Shown piece after piece: positions 20,936-32,869 of a stretch of 64,000 bases of DNA (the stretch's first letter is position 1; each line of letters begins with the position of its first letter). This stretch comes from Micrasema longulum (Eukaryota > Arthropoda > Insecta > Trichoptera > Brachycentridae): the NCBI GenBank assembly GCA_022494885.1, contig JAGVSM010002997.1:118132-182131 (forward strand). The letters are read 5' to 3'. Both the position numbers and the translations under genes were made by a program. Under the pieces are notes generated by a model. That model saw only the letters and a program-made list of their open reading frames with translations. It had not been told where the DNA came from and did not search any database.

Positions 20936-21915
20936 CTATATTACTACTTATTCTCAAAATAATTCAAACTTTACAAGACTGCTTTCTTCTTCAATCAGAC
21001 ATTAACTCTTTTAACCGATGGTGTAAAGTCAATAAATTAGAACTAAATATTAAAAAATGCAAAATAATGTCATTTCATAGAACAAAACAACCGATTTCCT
21101 TCGAGTACCTATTAAAAAAACTCCAAAATTGATGTGGTTAAGTCCATCAGAGATTTAGGAGTTGTTTTGGACTATAAACTGACATACAACGAGCATATAG
21201 GTAATACAGTAAATAAATCACTGAAATTACTTGGCTTCATTAACAGAATATCCTCTGATTTTACTAATGTCCGTACAATCAAACTCTTTATTGCTCAACT
21301 GTTCGCCCTCTTCTAGAATATGCCTCCGCGGTCTGGTCTCCATTCTATGTCAATCGCATAAATCACATTGAATCAGTCCAACATCGCTTGCTTCGAAAAA
21401 TAGCGTGGATGCTTGGACTAGAGAGAGATAATTATTCTTACGCTGAAATAGAGTCGATGTTAAATATTTCTAGTCTACAAAAACGTAGAACTAATATTGA
21501 CTCCATATATATGTTCGGCATACTAAATGGTATAATCGATGTTCCATCATTACTGGGACAAGCAAAATTCAATATTCCGACTCGTAGATTGAGAAACAAT
21601 GAAGTACTGTTCATCGATCAGCATAGAACAAACTATGGCCTAAATTCTCCAATGATCCGCCTTTGTCGTATTGTTAACTCAAGACAAGATCTGGACTTTT
21701 TTGGTTTAAGTTTACAACGATTTAAACGAGCACTAAATAAATAGTCCAGATCTTGTCTCGATGTCCCTTATGTTTGTCAATGCTTCCTTCTTTTTTCTTT
21801 AAATGTTTTAAACTACTCTTTTATTGTAATATTTAAACCTTATAAATTGTATACATGGACAATGTCCGTTAATAAATAAATAAATAAATAAATGAATAAA
21901 TAAATAAATACATTT
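20936..21915 (+). mobile_element. Jockey-like LINE, 5'-truncated, with (TAAA)n tail
   Basis: Three frames in order make one LINE C-terminal half: SDINSFNRWCKVNKLELNIK and KCKIMSF (20985-21075); IRDLGVVLDYKLTYNEHIG, LLGFINR and NVRTIKLF (21150-21290); then EYASAVWSPFYVN, IESVQHRLLRKI and a 118-codon open stretch to TAA at 21744. There are two single-base frameshifts, one in an A-run at about 21115 and one near 21300. The 3' UTR ends ATGGACAATGTCCGTTAAT followed by a (TAAA)n tail at 21873-21912. The catalytic YADD part is missing. It is inactive but young enough to read almost throughout. Confidence 0.88.
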
Positions 21916-22089
21916 ATTTCTATTTTTATATATCTTTGGCATTTTTTTATCTTCATTTTCTTTTGAATATTTTAAAACTTGAATTATAAAAATAAAACTT
22001 ATTCTATTGGTCGGTTAGAAGAAATTCCATAAAGTAATATTAAATATACTAATGGTTATCTGTATTATGATATGTGGAAACTTAATATG

Positions 22090-22282
22090 TATGTATAAAG
22101 TATAATATGTTTCTGCGTGGGTGCTTTTTTTTGTTTCTAAATGTATACAAAAAAAAAGTGTTGTTTATTTTCAAAATTATTACTTACTATGTTTGTACTT
22201 ACCTATATAATTTTTGTAAATGACCCTTGGGCGTATAGTAAAGTATTAAATTGATAAATAAATAAATAAATAAATAAATGAA

Positions 22283-22353
<71 letters not shown>

Positions 22354-22357
22354 AAAA

Positions 22358-22412
<55 letters not shown>

Positions 22413-22414
22413 AA

Positions 22415-22457
<43 letters not shown>

Positions 22458-22498
22458 AATAAATAAAATAAATAAAATAAATAAAATAAATAAACAAA

Positions 22499-22529
<31 letters not shown>

Positions 22530-22533
22530 ACAA

Positions 22534-22600
<67 letters not shown>

Positions 22601-22620
22601 ATTAATTAAATTAATAAATA
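22090..22620. repeat. Long (TAAA)n microsatellite at a LINE-like 3' end
   Basis: From about 22249 to 22617 the sequence is almost pure TAAA/AATA, with interruptions (AAAATAAA, AAACAAAT, AATTAATT). The 100-150 bp before it (ACCCTTGGGCGTATAGTAAAG) look like a LINE 3' UTR, so the tract is probably an expanded LINE tail. The Ile/Tyr/Leu/Phe frame on the minus strand is only a translation of the microsatellite. Confidence 0.85.
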
Positions 22621-23210
22621 AAGGTATGTATGTTTATAAATCTATTGCAAGTGCCCTGACTCAACACGAATTTTCTAGCGAGTCTGGACAAGTTCACAGG
22701 TATGTGTTGTTCCTAGTTGTATCACTGTAAATTGTGTCTCTGTCCCCAATAAAAGTATGTACATTTTTTTTTATCAATTGAGATAATTATTAAAGCTTTT
22801 CTACCTCTATTATTAAATGTAATTTTACCCATATGAAACACAAGATTATCGGATATGTTTTTGCTTTATTAATTTATTTTGTATATGGCACTGAATCTGC
22901 AAATTAATAGAGAAAAATCGCTTTATTGTCTGGTTTCTGGCACAAGTTAGTAAGTACATTTTAGAAGTTGTGAGATATTGATCTTTTAAGTTAAAAGCTT
23001 AACCCAAATCAACAATTTAAATGAAATTGTATGATGAATCAACTTTATTTTTAATGTTTATAAAATACGAAATATTTTTATTTACTTTATGAAGACTTCT
23101 CAATTATTGAAAATTTGTAGTTACCAACTTGTGCCGGAAACCCAATTGCAATGTTAAATTAAAAATTATCTTCAACTGTCAATTAAAATGAAATCGTTTT
23201 TTTTTTCATT
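22621..23210. other. AT-rich DNA, no gene; possible 3' end with polyadenylation signal
   Basis: A slightly more complex patch at 22665-22765 ends with CCCCAATAAAAGTATGTACA, which would serve as a polyadenylation signal, but no open frame precedes it. The rest is unassigned. Confidence 0.35.
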
Positions 23211-23214
23211 TTAT

Positions 23215-23398
23215 CTATCTTCTTTTATCATCATTCTCTTTTCACAACTAATGGTGCATAGGGCACTGCATTGTTAGACTTATTGCAGCGTATTTTGATC
23301 ATTTTTGTTACATAAATGTAGAGTGATCAGTATTACGCTGTAGGTACCAGTCTAGGGACTATGAAATATTCATGTGTAAAAACACCCTATTAAATACT
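23215..23398 (-). mobile_element. tRNA-derived SINE, head missing
   Basis: Minus-strand body with GGTGCATAGGGCACTGCATT, TACATAAATGTAGAGTGATC, ACGCTGTAGGTACCAGTC and ATGAAATATTCATGTGTAAA. The tRNA-like head is absent. Confidence 0.75.
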
Positions 23399-23399
23399 T

Positions 23400-24050
23400 A
23401 TTCATTCAGATAATTTGCTTTTCCTTTATATACAATTTATTAAAAATAACTTTTGGAATTGGGGCTCTGATGCCGACATAAAACAAAATTACGTCATTTG
23501 TCTAAATTAAACACTTTAGAAATAAGTACACATTGTAGTAGATCTTTTTTTTTATAAAAAAATTTGAAAATAATAATTTAGTATTTTTTCATCCCGTTCA
23601 TTCAAATTAGCACAAAATTTTAAGTATATTTACTCCTGTATCTACCAAAATTAAGGGGCAGTGAGTTTATTTTTAAATAACTGGTATCACTAAGTACGTC
23701 TGATTTCAATTCTTATATTATTAATAGGCAATTTACAGATAAAGTTGTTTTTCACTGGCTTTTGGCTGGTTCGTTGTTTTAAGCAAATTTTTGCCAGCCA
23801 TTTAAGATAAGTTTAAAAAAATTTTCAAAAAAATAATGTAAATATCATTGAATTATGATAAGTTCCCAAATAATAACACAATATGTTTAAAGAATATTGT
23901 CGTTTTGTTATCTGTTTTGAGAAGCAATTTTCATTAAAAATGAATGTAAAGTAGTTTTGTGAAGTATGAAAGATGAAGAAAATAAATACCATAACTTATT
24001 AAATACTTTTATATAATCCTTTTCTAAGGATACTTTCTAAGCACTAAAAA
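23400..24050. other. AT-rich DNA, nothing recognised
   Basis: No frame, repeat or RNA signal found. Confidence 0.4.
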
Positions 24051-24054
24051 TCAA

Positions 24055-24445
24055 TATGTCATGCAGAAAGCTCGGAATAGGGGAATGAGGACAATATTAA
24101 GATGTCGAAGATATACAAAAATGTAACATATGTTGACGGTACAGAGCATGCTTTCGGTAATAACAAAGAGTAATTAATAAATAAATTTAAATTACAGAAT
24201 AAATTATTGCCCTATTATATATTATTGATGTTCAGCGTAATAGCGAAATTCATCGCTATCTTACGAGGAGAGGTAAGGGTTTCAGACTCCCCAAAACAAG
24301 AATCCAGGCAACTCAAAACAATCTGTATTATTGAGAACTTAAGATGTTTAATGAGTGGCCAAAAGATGTACGGAATACTGGGCTCATTGCATCGTTTTGA
24401 GGGGTGGCGATAATTTTTGTTAAAAACAACATCCATGTAGGTAAA
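24055..24445 (+). mobile_element. Jockey/CR1-like LINE C-terminal relic
   Basis: Plus-strand frames give QKARNRGMRTILRCRRYTK (24063-24120), the RNRAMR..L..NRYT block of LINE C-terminal domains. After a diverged stretch come FRLPKTRIQATQNNLYY, ELKMFNEWPKDVRNTG and FVKNNIHVGK (24280-24440). The FRLP.TR..ATQ / LKMFNELPK.IRN / FVKN pattern is the usual end of these proteins. Stops and frame changes make it dead. Confidence 0.7.
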
Positions 24446-24449
24446 TAGA

Positions 24450-26040
24450 GTGTCTTAGGAAAGCGTCTGGGTTTTATAACAATGTTTTGTTTTAGAAAAT
24501 ATTTTTGTTTGTATATAGTTTTTTAGTTATGGTATAACTTCGTGTTCAAATATTATTTATACAACTATCAAAATAAATACATTCATTTAAAATATTTTCT
24601 GTATCCACAAGAAATAATTCAAGTCTAAACGAGTTAAACCATTAATTGAATATTCCTCTAGAAACAATTTAGTGGATGTGTTGTATGGTAGGCGTAGTTA
24701 AAAAATATTTGAGGTTATTTTTGCCATTAATAATTTTTTGAAAAAACTATTGTTTTTTGCCTATACGCTAGTTGTTTTCAATGCTTCTAATAATTCAATG
24801 GTTTTATTACCCGTTCAAAATAATGGTAAGTGTATTTATATGGTTATCCTATGATATATGAATTATTGGCATTCTCCTGAGTAGGACCTTCCTCAAATAA
24901 TTTTCTAGCATAATTTATTTTACCTCTCGTACCCCTTTTCATAAACCGAGAATTTATCGTTTGGCAAAGACGGCCGAAAGCTATAAACGGTATATCAATT
25001 TATCTCCACTGAAAAATAATATCCCCAAAAAATTCAAACTTTCAATTTCAAATTTAGAGGAAAAAATAATAGAACCATCATTTGAAACATCAAAACATTT
25101 TGCTTTGAAACGATTCGTAGAAATTTTTCGTATTTTTTAAGGTTATTCACATTTTATAATCAATCTATGCCGAGGTGGCTTTTACAAAGCATAGTAACAA
25201 GCATTTTATTTATAAAGATCAAAATTCGCAAAACATGAAATACATATTTATAAGAATAGAAAATTCAAGGATTTAATGTTTCTTTTAATATTATGAGTAA
25301 AAAGAACAAGATTTATTCAGTGGAAATAATAAATAATAATCAAAAATAGATGCATCAATTTATAACATTATGCAACAAAGTATAAAAAATGGTACGTCAA
25401 CAACAAAAAACAGTAAGGTGATTCGTTGATTGAAGAAAACTAGATCCTATCTGAGAAAAATAATTATGAAACTTAGATATAATGCATATGTAAAATTAAA
25501 TATTTTGATATAATTTCAATCTAAATTCAAAGAGAAATAAAAATCACAAATTTAGGTATCTTATAGTTGAAATAAATGAAAAAAATATCAAATTAATGAC
25601 ATGACGGTTTATTTATTTATAAGAATAAAGCTAAAGTAAAAGCCATAAGAGTGCATGGGTATATAATTAACATTTAAACATAGCATATGATAATATTAGG
25701 CTATGTCAATATAAAATTAAAATTTAACAGTTAGAGTGTACAAAAAGTCAATATATAGGTACTAACTTATCAAAAAAATAACAATAAAAATAAAACAAAA
25801 AAACATCAAAGGGCATTACAGTATCTTGGTTATTCCGCGAAAAAGCACTAAGTGAAAATTACTACTTCTGAGATATTTGAAATTCAAATTTTGTAATAAA
25901 ATAACATTTTTTATACTAAACATTACTTAGCCAGTGTGAAAAAAAGGTAAATTAATCTATTTACTATATTTTATTCAATAGTTTATTAAATAATAACTGA
26001 ACTAACTTTCGGAACATTTTTTTCAAAATAATAGTGGATT
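24450..26040. other. AT-rich DNA, no gene found
   Basis: About 1.6 kb of low-complexity AT-rich sequence with no supported frame, repeat or RNA gene. Confidence 0.45.
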
Positions 26041-26048
26041 GACATGAC

Positions 26049-26993
26049 TTGGAATTCAAATTGAAGTCACATTGTAGCTACTATAGAGATTGTGGTCTCA
26101 CTGGCCTACTATGTGGATTGTGGTCTCACTGCTATGCAGATGATACACAGATTTATTTTTATTGCAAACCAGGCGAGAGAAGTGTGCTGGTCAATTTAAT
26201 TAATGGATTCATCGAGAAAACAGGAAACTGGGTGGCTGAAAACAGACTAACATTAAACCCATCAAAAACGGAACAACTATGGGTGGCATCAGCCAGGCGA
26301 CATAATTTGATCCAGGATACGGCTCTACCCAATGTAGGGAGTACCGCTTTACCCACCGTTAAACTACTGGGAGTTTTACTCAATTCTGACCTTTCTCTTG
26401 ACGCTCAAATTAGTAGAACGATAAGTTCATGCTTTTACCAGCTGAGACAAATTAAATGTATGCGTAAAAATTTGCCGGTTGATGCCGCCCGTCAATTAAT
26501 AAACGCGTTTGTTGTGTCTAGAGTCGATTATTGTAATTGTATCTATGCAGGTGTACCAATGAACAAAATGACTCACCTACAATCTGTATTGAATGCTGCA
26601 GCGAGACTTATTTTTGGAATCTCTATGTTCAGTCATATCACTCCACTACTTCGGGAACTACGCTGGCTACGTTTTCCACAGAGGGTCGAATACAAGCTCT
26701 GTTGGCTTATGTATAAGTCACTGCACAACTCTGCTCCGGAATATCTAAGGGAACTATGCATTCCAGATGAACTAGCTGAAAGGCGTCTCACGTTTAGATC
26801 AGCTACGTCTACGGCGAGAGGAAGAGTTATTGTACCTCTACGCAGACAGCGCACTAAATTTAGTGAACGCGCATTTGCGGTCGCAGACCCTTTGGCATGG
26901 AATGCTCTCCTAGCAGAGGTGCGAGGCTGTAAAAGTGAAGTGATGTTTCGGAGAAAACTTAAAACCCACTTGTTCTCTAAATCATTTGAATAA
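26049..26993 (+). CDS. L2/CR1-like LINE reverse transcriptase, C-terminal 314 codons, open
   Basis: The longest intact coding segment of the window. It opens without an ATG (first in-frame TTG at 26049, 5' truncated) and carries the RT catalytic motif YADDTQIY at about residues 29-36. It continues through NWVAENRLTLNPSKTEQLWV, VKLLGVLLNSDLSLDAQI, the RQLINAFVVSRVDYCN block, LQSVLNAAARLIFG, HITPLLRELRWLRFPQRVEY and a C-terminus WNALLAEVRGC...FRRKLKTHLFSKSFE, ending at TAA 26993. This is the fingers-to-C-terminus half of an L2-like (jockey/CR1 superfamily) protein, which would copy its own RNA at a nicked target. No stop or frameshift occurs in 945 bp, so the insertion is recent. A short A-rich tail follows at about 27055. 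The endonuclease and most of the RT are missing. At the 5' junction a 27-bp stretch is repeated (GATTGTGGTCTCACTG twice, 26087-26131). Confidence 0.92.
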   Translation: MEFKLKSHCSYYRDCGLTGLLCGLWSHCYADDTQIYFYCKPGERSVLVNLINGFIEKTGNWVAENRLTLNPSKTEQLWVASARRHNLIQDTALPNVGSTALPTVKLLGVLLNSDLSLDAQISRTISSCFYQLRQIKCMRKNLPVDAARQLINAFVVSRVDYCNCIYAGVPMNKMTHLQSVLNAAARLIFGISMFSHITPLLRELRWLRFPQRVEYKLCWLMYKSLHNSAPEYLRELCIPDELAERRLTFRSATSTARGRVIVPLRRQRTKFSERAFAVADPLAWNALLAEVRGCKSEVMFRRKLKTHLFSKSFE

Positions 26994-27069
26994 ATCCGTA
27001 GCATGTGTCAACAAAATAAATGGATTTAATTAAATTACAAATTTAAAAGCTTCATTAAAAAAAAAGTTT

Positions 27070-28225
27070 TAACTATAGAATCACTATGTAAAGCCCCCTT
27101 AAGGTATAATAATACAAAAATGGCGCTACATAAGTTATCCATAGTAATAATCATAATAGTCACTTTGAGAGAAATGTTTTTTTACTTTAATTAAAAAAAT
27201 TATGTCGTCATTTTATCTAATGTACAGTACCTATGACATTAGGTAAAATAATATTAATAAATTAGTAAAAAGGGAAAAAAATTAATAATAATTGCCATGT
27301 TTGCCCCTAAGTGAAGCATGTAGACATCACTTACTAGACATCTCTGGAATATCATGTCACTGACCAACAATCTCACCTTTTCTCAAGTCAGTACTGTTCC
27401 ATTAGCTCCGCTGAATACACCCGAAATATTGTTATTGATGGCCCACCAGTACAGCGTCCCTTGTCCCTTGGTGCTTTTTCCTTGAACGGGTTTATGTTAT
27501 ATTGATTTATTACAGAAAATATCTCGACTTGTAGTGTAGATAGGACATAGTGTATTTTTGCAGAGTATTTTTTCAACAGTATAACCTCATCATTAAATCA
27601 AAACAGCAAAATTTTGACTCCGCGCTTTTTCGCAGAATACCCACGATATGCTCATAAAGATAAAATACACCATAGAAGTGGGTTGTTACATAATTAAATT
27701 TGTTTTGAAAATTTATAACAGTTTGAGGGAAAAAAGCTTGAGTTGACAGTAGGTATTATTCAAGTGTTAGTAAGCAAAATATAATTATTCAGAGAGATCT
27801 TTACAGTTCGAATAATGTAAATTATTTTGATTTTATCGACGTGAGTTTTAATTCCAAAAACTGACAGTGAAAAATGAATCATATAATTTTTTTATGCTTG
27901 CTTCCAAGCCAGTGTTGTCTAACGATTGGAAAATTTAGAAAAAAAATATGTTTACCAGATCCCAAAAACAAAAGTAGACCGCAATCTCGTATTTTTATTC
28001 TGGGACGTTCAGTGTGTCATTCATCATTTTATAAAATTATTAGCGTAAAATCATTAGTATCGAAAACAATTCTTCCGTAAGAAAAAAATGATAAGTTTAG
28101 AATTTAAATTCAAAATTAAAGTCAACTTGTTCCGCTGGAAAATTAAGTTTAAAGTTGACGAATCTGAAAAATTTATTTTGAACTTTGTTCAACTTCATTA
28201 CGTACTCATTATAAAAAGGTGCCCA
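27070..28225. other. AT-rich DNA, no supported gene
   Basis: Two 60-70-codon open frames (27388-27576 minus, 27874-28080 plus) show no recognised domain or splice signals. They are left unassigned. Confidence 0.4.
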
Positions 28226-28228
28226 TAT

Positions 28229-28430
28229 TTAGTTACTCCCAACTAAGGTGGTAAACAATGTTTTAAGAGATTGGATGAAATTAAAATCCTTAATTGTTTG
28301 AAGCAAGTACCGGTGGCATTTCATCGCCTTATTAGTAATTTCATTAATGTGAGGAGCAAACTCCGAATTCGGAAAAAAAAACCCGAAGCAAAATCCAGCC
28401 ATATCGACGAAAATTACCACATATGAAAAA
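28229..28430 (-). mobile_element. Jockey-like LINE fragment
   Basis: The minus-strand frame, open for 63 codons, contains SEFAPHINEITNKAMKC and a DFNFIQSLKTLFTTLVGS end. This corresponds to the block after the LGV..D motif in jockey-type proteins (F..HI..I..KA...LGF), seen also at 21.17-21.30 kb. Both ends are cut. Confidence 0.7.
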
Positions 28431-28434
28431 TTGT

Positions 28435-29410
28435 AAAAAAAATAATTTTGTAGTATTTTTCTAATACATTAATATTTAAGAACAGAAATAGAACTTTTTT
28501 CGAAGCAACTATTTACACGCCTTATACCATGAGTGGTCAAAGTTTTAACCACTACGGGCCACATACATGCTTTTGATATTTTTGTCGGTGGTCTTCTAAC
28601 ACTGAAAGTAGTCTTCTAACATTTTAGAAAATTTAGATTCAGGGAGGAAAGTGAATCTAAAAAGTTGCCAAATACGCCCCACATCTCCATAAATATGGGC
28701 ACACTTTTATAAATTAACGATGGAAAAACGAACAGTTTCATAAAACTGATAAAATTGATTCTTGTTCGACCCATCAGACAGGCGGCGACTAAAAATGGAT
28801 ACGCGGTCGACGCTTTAGCCACCCGTGTTTTGACCCTTTTTTTCGTTTTAAGTACATATTACACTTCTTTTTTATAAGGAGAAATCAAACAATATTTTGA
28901 CTCTTTTATGCTGAAAAAATATTTTTCTGTTTTTTTTATAAAATAACGAGCATTTGTAAAGAGAAAAAATAATGTTATGTCTGTATGCAAATTAATGTTT
29001 TCCTTATTTTCCCGACGTTTAACATATTTTTTAAAACATGCCTTCAAATCGTGTTCTCTGATTTGTTTTTTTTATTCAAAACATTTTAAATTACATCTTG
29101 AAAAAACATTCATCTCTCTTTCGACAAACTTCGCCAATAAGTATTTTACTTTTTAACATTTCACTTTAACCTAAATACGTATTAAATTTGAAAGAAAAGT
29201 TCATGTTTATTTATTTCGAAACAGTGTTTACAAACGAAAATTTGCGATATCAATATTTTCAAGTCAAAATAAATTTTGTTTCAAATCAATTTAATTTTTT
29301 GATACATTTTTTGATTGTATTACATATCAAATAATGCGAGTTTTATTTTACCTTTTTTTAAATCATAGAAACCTCTTTGTATTAATATTAGTTAATAATT
29401 TTACATTTAC
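28435..29410. other. AT-rich DNA, possible decayed DNA-transposon end
   Basis: A patch at 28530-28570 (GAGTGGTCAAAGTTTTAACC and ACTACGGGCCACATACATG) resembles terminal regions of hAT-type non-autonomous elements, but no matching second end was established. Nothing else was recognised. Confidence 0.3.
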
Positions 29411-29414
29411 AATA

Positions 29415-29600
29415 CAACTACTTACCAACTTTTCTATGTCTACATGTTTTGAGACGTATCCGTCTCTTCGTCGGGACATTAATTATACTAACATATAAAT
29501 TCCACTGTACACCTTGATCTTAGTAGACTCACAAAAATATAAAACCAATGTGCTGATAGGACACATTATATTTGTAGCTAAAACAAACATGCAATGATTA
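29415..29600 (-). mobile_element. Hammerhead-like element, single arm
   Basis: The minus strand has CCGACGA, an A, the perfect stem GAGACG-GATA-CGTCTC, then AAAACATG in place of GAAACCGG (29476-29444). The interior words ACTAACATATAAATTCC and ACCAATGTGCTGATAGGACA follow as in the other copies. The GAAA box is mutated to AAAA, so this copy would not be active. Confidence 0.6.
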
Positions 29601-29609
29601 TACAATTTT

Positions 29610-29930
29610 TTTAATGTTTGATCTTGACCAATCAACAATTGAACAAAAGGGATGGAGAGGGAGAGAGGAATATGAATTTACTAGGTTTAGGGTGGCTTTT
29701 AAAATAGAACATTGTTTAATGGGCGTACTAAAAAGTTATTTGATTATTGATTTATATGACATTATTTTTTTAAAAACCTTCCTTTTGTGAAATATTTACA
29801 AATTATTTACTTTTGATATTGATTGCATGCTTTAAAATATTCACCTTTCTGCCTGCGTTTGCCTTTGCCTACTTTAAAAACATAAAAAAACCTTAAAGAG
29901 GCACTGACACACTTCTGGTCGAACAATACA
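29610..29930. other. AT-rich DNA, nothing recognised
   Basis: No supported features. Confidence 0.35.
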
Positions 29931-29934
29931 TACA

Positions 29935-30395
29935 TACATACAAAACGTTTATACGAGATTTTTCCAGGGAATGAATTATGTTAAACCCAGAACCCAGACG
30001 ACTTGTGCTCAGAGACACCTCTCTTTTATTGCACCGAGAGTGTTTGATATTTTGGAAGAGCGTGTTAAGCTCTCAAAGACAAAATTTATTTTCGAAAAAG
30101 AGTTTCAGGGCTGGATCTTCTTTAAGGAAAGGGATTTGAGTGGGAGACTCCTAGATGGTTTTCCAAATATTTGAGTTAGTTTATTTTTATGTTATTTTTT
30201 CATGTACTTCAAACGTTTTTTTACATGTTAAAATTCCATGTATTTCTTAGTGATGTTTTTGTTCTGTATAATATAAATGTTAGTTTTCAACGTTAAAATA
30301 TTTTACATACATATATTCGTCCCAATTCAACACAGAACTTTGGTTACATGGTGTTGGAATTTGTCTCTCAATAAAGTTTTATTTATTTATTTACT
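29935..30395 (+). mobile_element. LINE C-terminal fragment with (TTTA)n tail
   Basis: A 67-codon open frame (29971-30174) reads TQTTCAQRHLSFIAPRVFDI and then a lysine/phenylalanine-rich end. This is the SF..PRV.N.LP block that closes many jockey/CR1-type LINE proteins. The 3' UTR has the landmark TTTGGTTACATGGTGTTGG...GTCTCTCAATAAAG, followed by TTTA repeats (about 30380). A diverged copy of this same 3' end is at 44235-44350. Confidence 0.65.
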
Positions 30396-30399
30396 CTTT

Positions 30400-30685
30400 T
30401 TATTTATAAATCATTTAACACAAAGTATTTTACAAGTATAATACGTTGAATTACATTACTAGGAGTTACAACAACTCAATTCGGGACATAAATAATATTA
30501 ACATTTAGAAAATAACACATTTTGAGAACAATAAAGAAACAAAGCGAGTTTAGCACCTTTATAACTAAATATAGCACGATAATATATTTTCCTAAAACCT
30601 TTTCTTACACAAGAAGAATAAATATATAAAAAAAAGCTTTTAATAATAAAAAAAAAGTATTAAATCTACTAAGGGAGATAAGGTA
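30400..30685. other. AT-rich DNA, nothing recognised
   Basis: No coding or repeat signal. Confidence 0.35.
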
Positions 30686-30687
30686 AT

Positions 30688-31265
30688 TAATATCATATGC
30701 CATGCAGATGATGCTGCCATAGTGATGATAAGAACATATCCATCTCAATTAGTAAACATACGGATGCCTAAGAAATGTCGTATAGTACAATGAACACATG
30801 GTTATTGGAAACATAATTTGGATATACAAAACGTGTGTCAGACCAAATCATGGTGTATACAAAAGAGGCGAGGATTGATAAGAGAGAAAATAAAAAATAC
30901 GGAAAACCAAGTAGAATAACCAAATAGAAAGACTAAATAGAAAAACCAAATAACTTCTCAGAACGTCAAAGATGAAAGTACTCAAGGCTATTGCAGGGAA
31001 ACCCAAAAGAGGCAGAATCTAGAGTCCAGAAGTTAGACGGATTTGCGATACCCAGTGCATAGTTAATAGATTATGGAGAGATTACGTCAATACTTCCATT
31101 AACGGACAGCTCCAAAATCCCCTATACCATTGCCCACGAGATCCCGGCCGTTTGCTGTCTGCCCGGAAGACCACCAAGGAGAGGGAAGAACAGCTGAAAC
31201 TCAAAGTCTCAGGAGTTAGCTTTTAGCTGATATCAAATTAATCGATCTTAACCGAGAAAAAGATT
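30688..31265 (+). mobile_element. LINE reverse transcriptase fragment
   Basis: Starts at the catalytic box: IICHADDAAIVMIRT (30692-30735, the Y of YADD replaced by H). Further on come SKMKVLKAIAGKPKRGRI, a stop, then EVRRICDTQCINRLWRDYVN. The K.LRAI.GK.R.DR...E.IR..C....IN pattern is the conserved C-terminal end of a LINE protein family common in insects. Frames change between blocks. 5' and internal parts are lost. Confidence 0.65.
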
Positions 31266-31269
31266 AAAC

Positions 31270-31705
31270 TTTCAGAAATAATGTTCACTCAGATCTTCCA
31301 AGAAAAGGTTTAGGTAGAAGTCCTTGAGAGCCACGCTTTGCAATTACATAAAAATATTTTGAATAAAACATATAAAATGAAGAAAGGTCTAAATTATGTA
31401 TACACGTGTTTCAAGGCTAGACTGTGAGACTTCAGGGAAATATTCTTAATAAAAATCCCTTTTTGAAAAATCCTAAAAAAAAATTCCAAAAACTTTTTTT
31501 TTATTAAAAATTAGTTTTATGAAGAAAAAGAATACGATTTATGTTTGGTTTGCCATGAGGAATGTTCCTCTAAAGTTTCGCGATCTCGTCGAAATGTGGC
31601 GAAAATAACGCTGTTACAGAGTTTATTAAGACAGGTGGTGAAATAACTTTTGTATGGCTGCATAAGCTTTTTAACTGATGTTTTGTGGAGTAATATACTT
31701 CCCCA
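31270..31705. other. Unassigned AT-rich DNA between two LINE relics
   Basis: A minus-strand open frame of 127 codons (31517-31900) overlaps the LINE coding strand and shows no domain. It is taken as chance. Confidence 0.4.
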
Positions 31706-31709
31706 GATC

Positions 31710-32865
31710 GGAGAACAGCTATTGTTATGCCTCTTTACAAAGTAAAAGACTCTTAGTTGGAATGTGGAAATTATAGAATAATCAGACTTATAAGTGCTGT
31801 TAGAGAAAGAAAAGTGACTAAAAATATAGTATTGAATATGACGTATGGATAAAATATTTGCTCTGAAAAATATGACAGAAAATTTTCTGACTAAACGCAT
31901 AAAAATTTTCGGTGCATTTGCCGTTCTATAAAAAGCGTTTTCTAGAGTTCACAGAGAAAAATTGTAAACGTTTCATCAGAGTATGGAGTGAATAACAACC
32001 TGATACGAGATATTTCCTTAGGTAAATGGGTCATTCACATTTTGGTTTGATATTTCTCAAGGAGTCAAACAGGGATATGTAATATTATCATAATTATTCA
32101 ACGTAACAATAGATAACTGTGTGAAAGAAAGGAAATATTTAAGAATGGACGTAAAAATAAGTGATTTAAATATCAATTGTCTTGTATATACTGATGATGC
32201 TGAGTTTCTCTCTAGCAATTAAGAAGACCTGTAATTCTTCGTAACAAAATTAAAGTCAACAATGCACGCAAGAAAAGCAATTTGTTTATGAATGTTGATA
32301 AATAGAAAGTGATGGTTTTTAAAAGGTATGAAAGTATAACCAAATGTGAAATCACTGTAAACGGTGGTATTTTGAACAAGGAATTTGTGTATCTGAAAGG
32401 TATATTTCCTAGGAATAAAATGATCGAGAAAGATATTGAAAAGTCAGTTAGTGCCGGGAACAGGGTGACCGGTGCACTTTAATCTACCTTGGTGAACAAA
32501 TGTTTATGGCAGGAGGCAAAACCAACAGTTCACAACGAAGTAATTTTGCCGACTCTTATGTATGGGATCGAAATACAGAATTGGAAAAACAATTATACAA
32601 AAAGGCTGAACGGTATTTAAATGAGACCTCTCAGGCAAATTTGTGACAACAAAAATACGACTAAACGGATTTACAATGTAAATGTTGACAGACGCATAAA
32701 ACGAAGAAGACTGACAAAGACATGGCATGACCAAATCCAACAAACACTTGAAGATAGACATCTCAAAAGTCAAAACAATCAGCGTGCGTACATGAAAAGA
32801 TGTATGAATGTAGAGGAAGCAAGATATGTATGCGAAAACAGAGTGACAAAATGACAGATTTTTTT
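31710..32865 (+). mobile_element. RTE-type LINE, decayed reverse transcriptase
   Basis: Blocks in order on the plus strand: IVMPLYKVKDS with WKL/CGNYRIIRLIS (31715-31790, the PLYK.K....CGNYRGI motif); LVYTDDAEFLSSN with the YxDD box (32180-32218); MNVDKxKVMVFKR; CEITVNGGILNKEFVYLKG; ILPTLMYGIEIQNWKNN; MRPLRQICD, TKTWHDQIQQTLED and CMNVEEARYVCENR (to 32850). This is the same family as 6.7-7.2 kb, kept over a longer stretch but with many stops. Target-primed reverse transcription would be its original role; it cannot be active now. Confidence 0.85.
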
Positions 32866-32869
32866 TTAT

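Noticed and set aside
22246..22533. Open frame of Ile/Tyr/Leu/Phe repeats on the minus strand
   Set aside because: It is a direct translation of the (TAAA)n microsatellite and has no coding meaning.
31517..31900. 127-codon open frame on the minus strand
   Set aside because: It overlaps, in antisense, the RTE LINE relic whose motifs are clear on the plus strand.
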